5,689 nucleotides of DNA. Origin: Methanomicrobia archaeon. Its GTDB lineage: Archaea > Methanobacteriota_B > Thermococci > Methanofastidiosales > NM3. Position numbers and translations under genes: made by a program. Below, piece by piece: positions 5,346-5,689 of the stretch. The notes under the pieces are model-generated. The model had not been told where the DNA came from. It saw only the letters and a list, made by a program, of their open reading frames with translations, and made no database searches. Position 1 is the first letter of the stretch. Every line of letters starts with the position of its first letter. The DNA lies in assembly GCA_011372835.1 (NCBI GenBank), contig DSAJ01000148.1, forward strand, positions 1 to 5,689. The letters are read 5' to 3'.

Positions 5346-5689
5346 ATGGCTCTTGAGATACTGGGACTTGGTCTAACCGCACTCCTGGCGGCGGTCGTTA
5401 TATTCTTTGTCGTAATGGCGTTTTTCATCTGGGTCGGCGCAAAGTTCGCCGCCATCAAGAATGCGTCGTTTGGCAATGCGTTCGTCTCGGCCATAGGCAT
5501 CACCATACTCACCATCGTGCTTGGGGCCGTGCTCGCATTGCTCAATATCACCAGCGGCGGTCTCGTGGGGCCCCTTATAAGCGTCCTCGTCACCGTATGG
5601 GTGATCAAGTCAGTCTTCGACACCAACTGGGGCCGTGCCTTCATCGCATGGATCTTCTCAATCATCGGTGCCTTCATCGTTGGCATCAT
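5346..5689 (+). CDS. Polytopic membrane protein of unknown function (3' end missing)
   Basis: The frame is open to the right edge, giving 114 residues and two bases of the next codon. It is strongly hydrophobic, with about four predicted membrane segments: 6-30, 43-66, 69-88 and 97 onward. Short loops carry most of the charge: AKFAAIKNASFGNAF (32-46) and IKSVFDTNWGRAF (87-99). These two loops resemble each other (FGNAF and WGRAF, each after a Lys-containing stretch and before a membrane helix), suggesting an internal duplication. I recall similar FDTxWGxA segments in small archaeal membrane proteins, but no function. The ATG at 5346 is chosen because AAGGTAG lies just upstream and the frame has no earlier good start. 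It follows the helix-turn-helix gene by 50 bases. The opposite strand is also open here, but its product would be a Met/Thr/Arg-rich mirror of the membrane protein. Confidence 0.78.
   Translation, partial: MALEILGLGLTALLAAVVIFFVVMAFFIWVGAKFAAIKNASFGNAFVSAIGITILTIVLGAVLALLNITSGGLVGPLISVLVTVWVIKSVFDTNWGRAFIAWIFSIIGAFIVGI

Noticed and set aside
5207..5689. Open frame of 160 codons on the minus strand at the right edge
   Set aside because: It lies opposite the membrane protein and the end of the helix-turn-helix gene. Its Met/Thr/Arg/Pro-rich product is low in recognisable structure, whereas the plus strand has TATA box, Shine-Dalgarno site and clear membrane helices.
1..5689. Search for tRNA, CRISPR repeats, insertion sequences and defence or toxin-antitoxin genes
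   Set aside because: No cloverleaf, no regularly spaced repeats, no transposase or terminal inverted repeats, and no recognisable defence domain were seen; the content looks like an ordinary archaeal chromosome.

Overview
The window looks like a piece of an archaeal, most likely euryarchaeal, chromosome. The evidence is a PAC2-family proteasome-assembly chaperone, a full-length FAU-1 protein (an archaeal S1/RNase E-like protein with a DUF402 domain), TATA-type boxes about 26 bases ahead of likely transcription starts, and ribosome binding sites built on GGTGA, which matches the archaeal 16S rRNA tail. Genes are tightly packed and often overlap. I see no tRNA, rRNA, CRISPR array, insertion sequence or phage gene. 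The sequence does not fix the genus.

Layout. (1) Positions 3-512, plus strand: the 3' part of a PAC2-family gene whose start lies outside the window. (2) Positions 500-2036, minus strand: a two-gene unit, a flavin reductase-type FMN-binding protein followed 16 bases later by a D-2-hydroxyacid dehydrogenase. The dehydrogenase converges on the PAC2 gene and overlaps its 3' end by 13 bases; a hairpin plus T-run that looks like the PAC2 terminator lies inside this overlap. (3) Positions 2115-4630, minus strand: three overlapping genes, in transcription order a 265-residue coiled-coil/winged-helix protein, FAU-1 (461 residues), and a 120-residue helical protein of unknown function. (4) Positions 4631-4950: a 320-base divergent promoter region. 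(5) Positions 4951 to the end, plus strand: a 114-residue helix-turn-helix protein and the beginning of a small polytopic membrane protein, each with its own TATA-like box and Shine-Dalgarno site.

How the parts may work together. The three overlapping minus-strand genes are the most interesting part: an RNA-binding/processing protein is translationally coupled on one side to a coiled-coil protein with a putative nucleic-acid-binding C-terminal domain and on the other to a small uncharacterised protein. This suggests, but does not prove, an RNA-processing module. The flavin reductase/dehydrogenase pair is probably a small redox unit of unknown substrate. The helix-turn-helix and membrane genes are neighbours on one strand; a regulatory link between them is only a guess.
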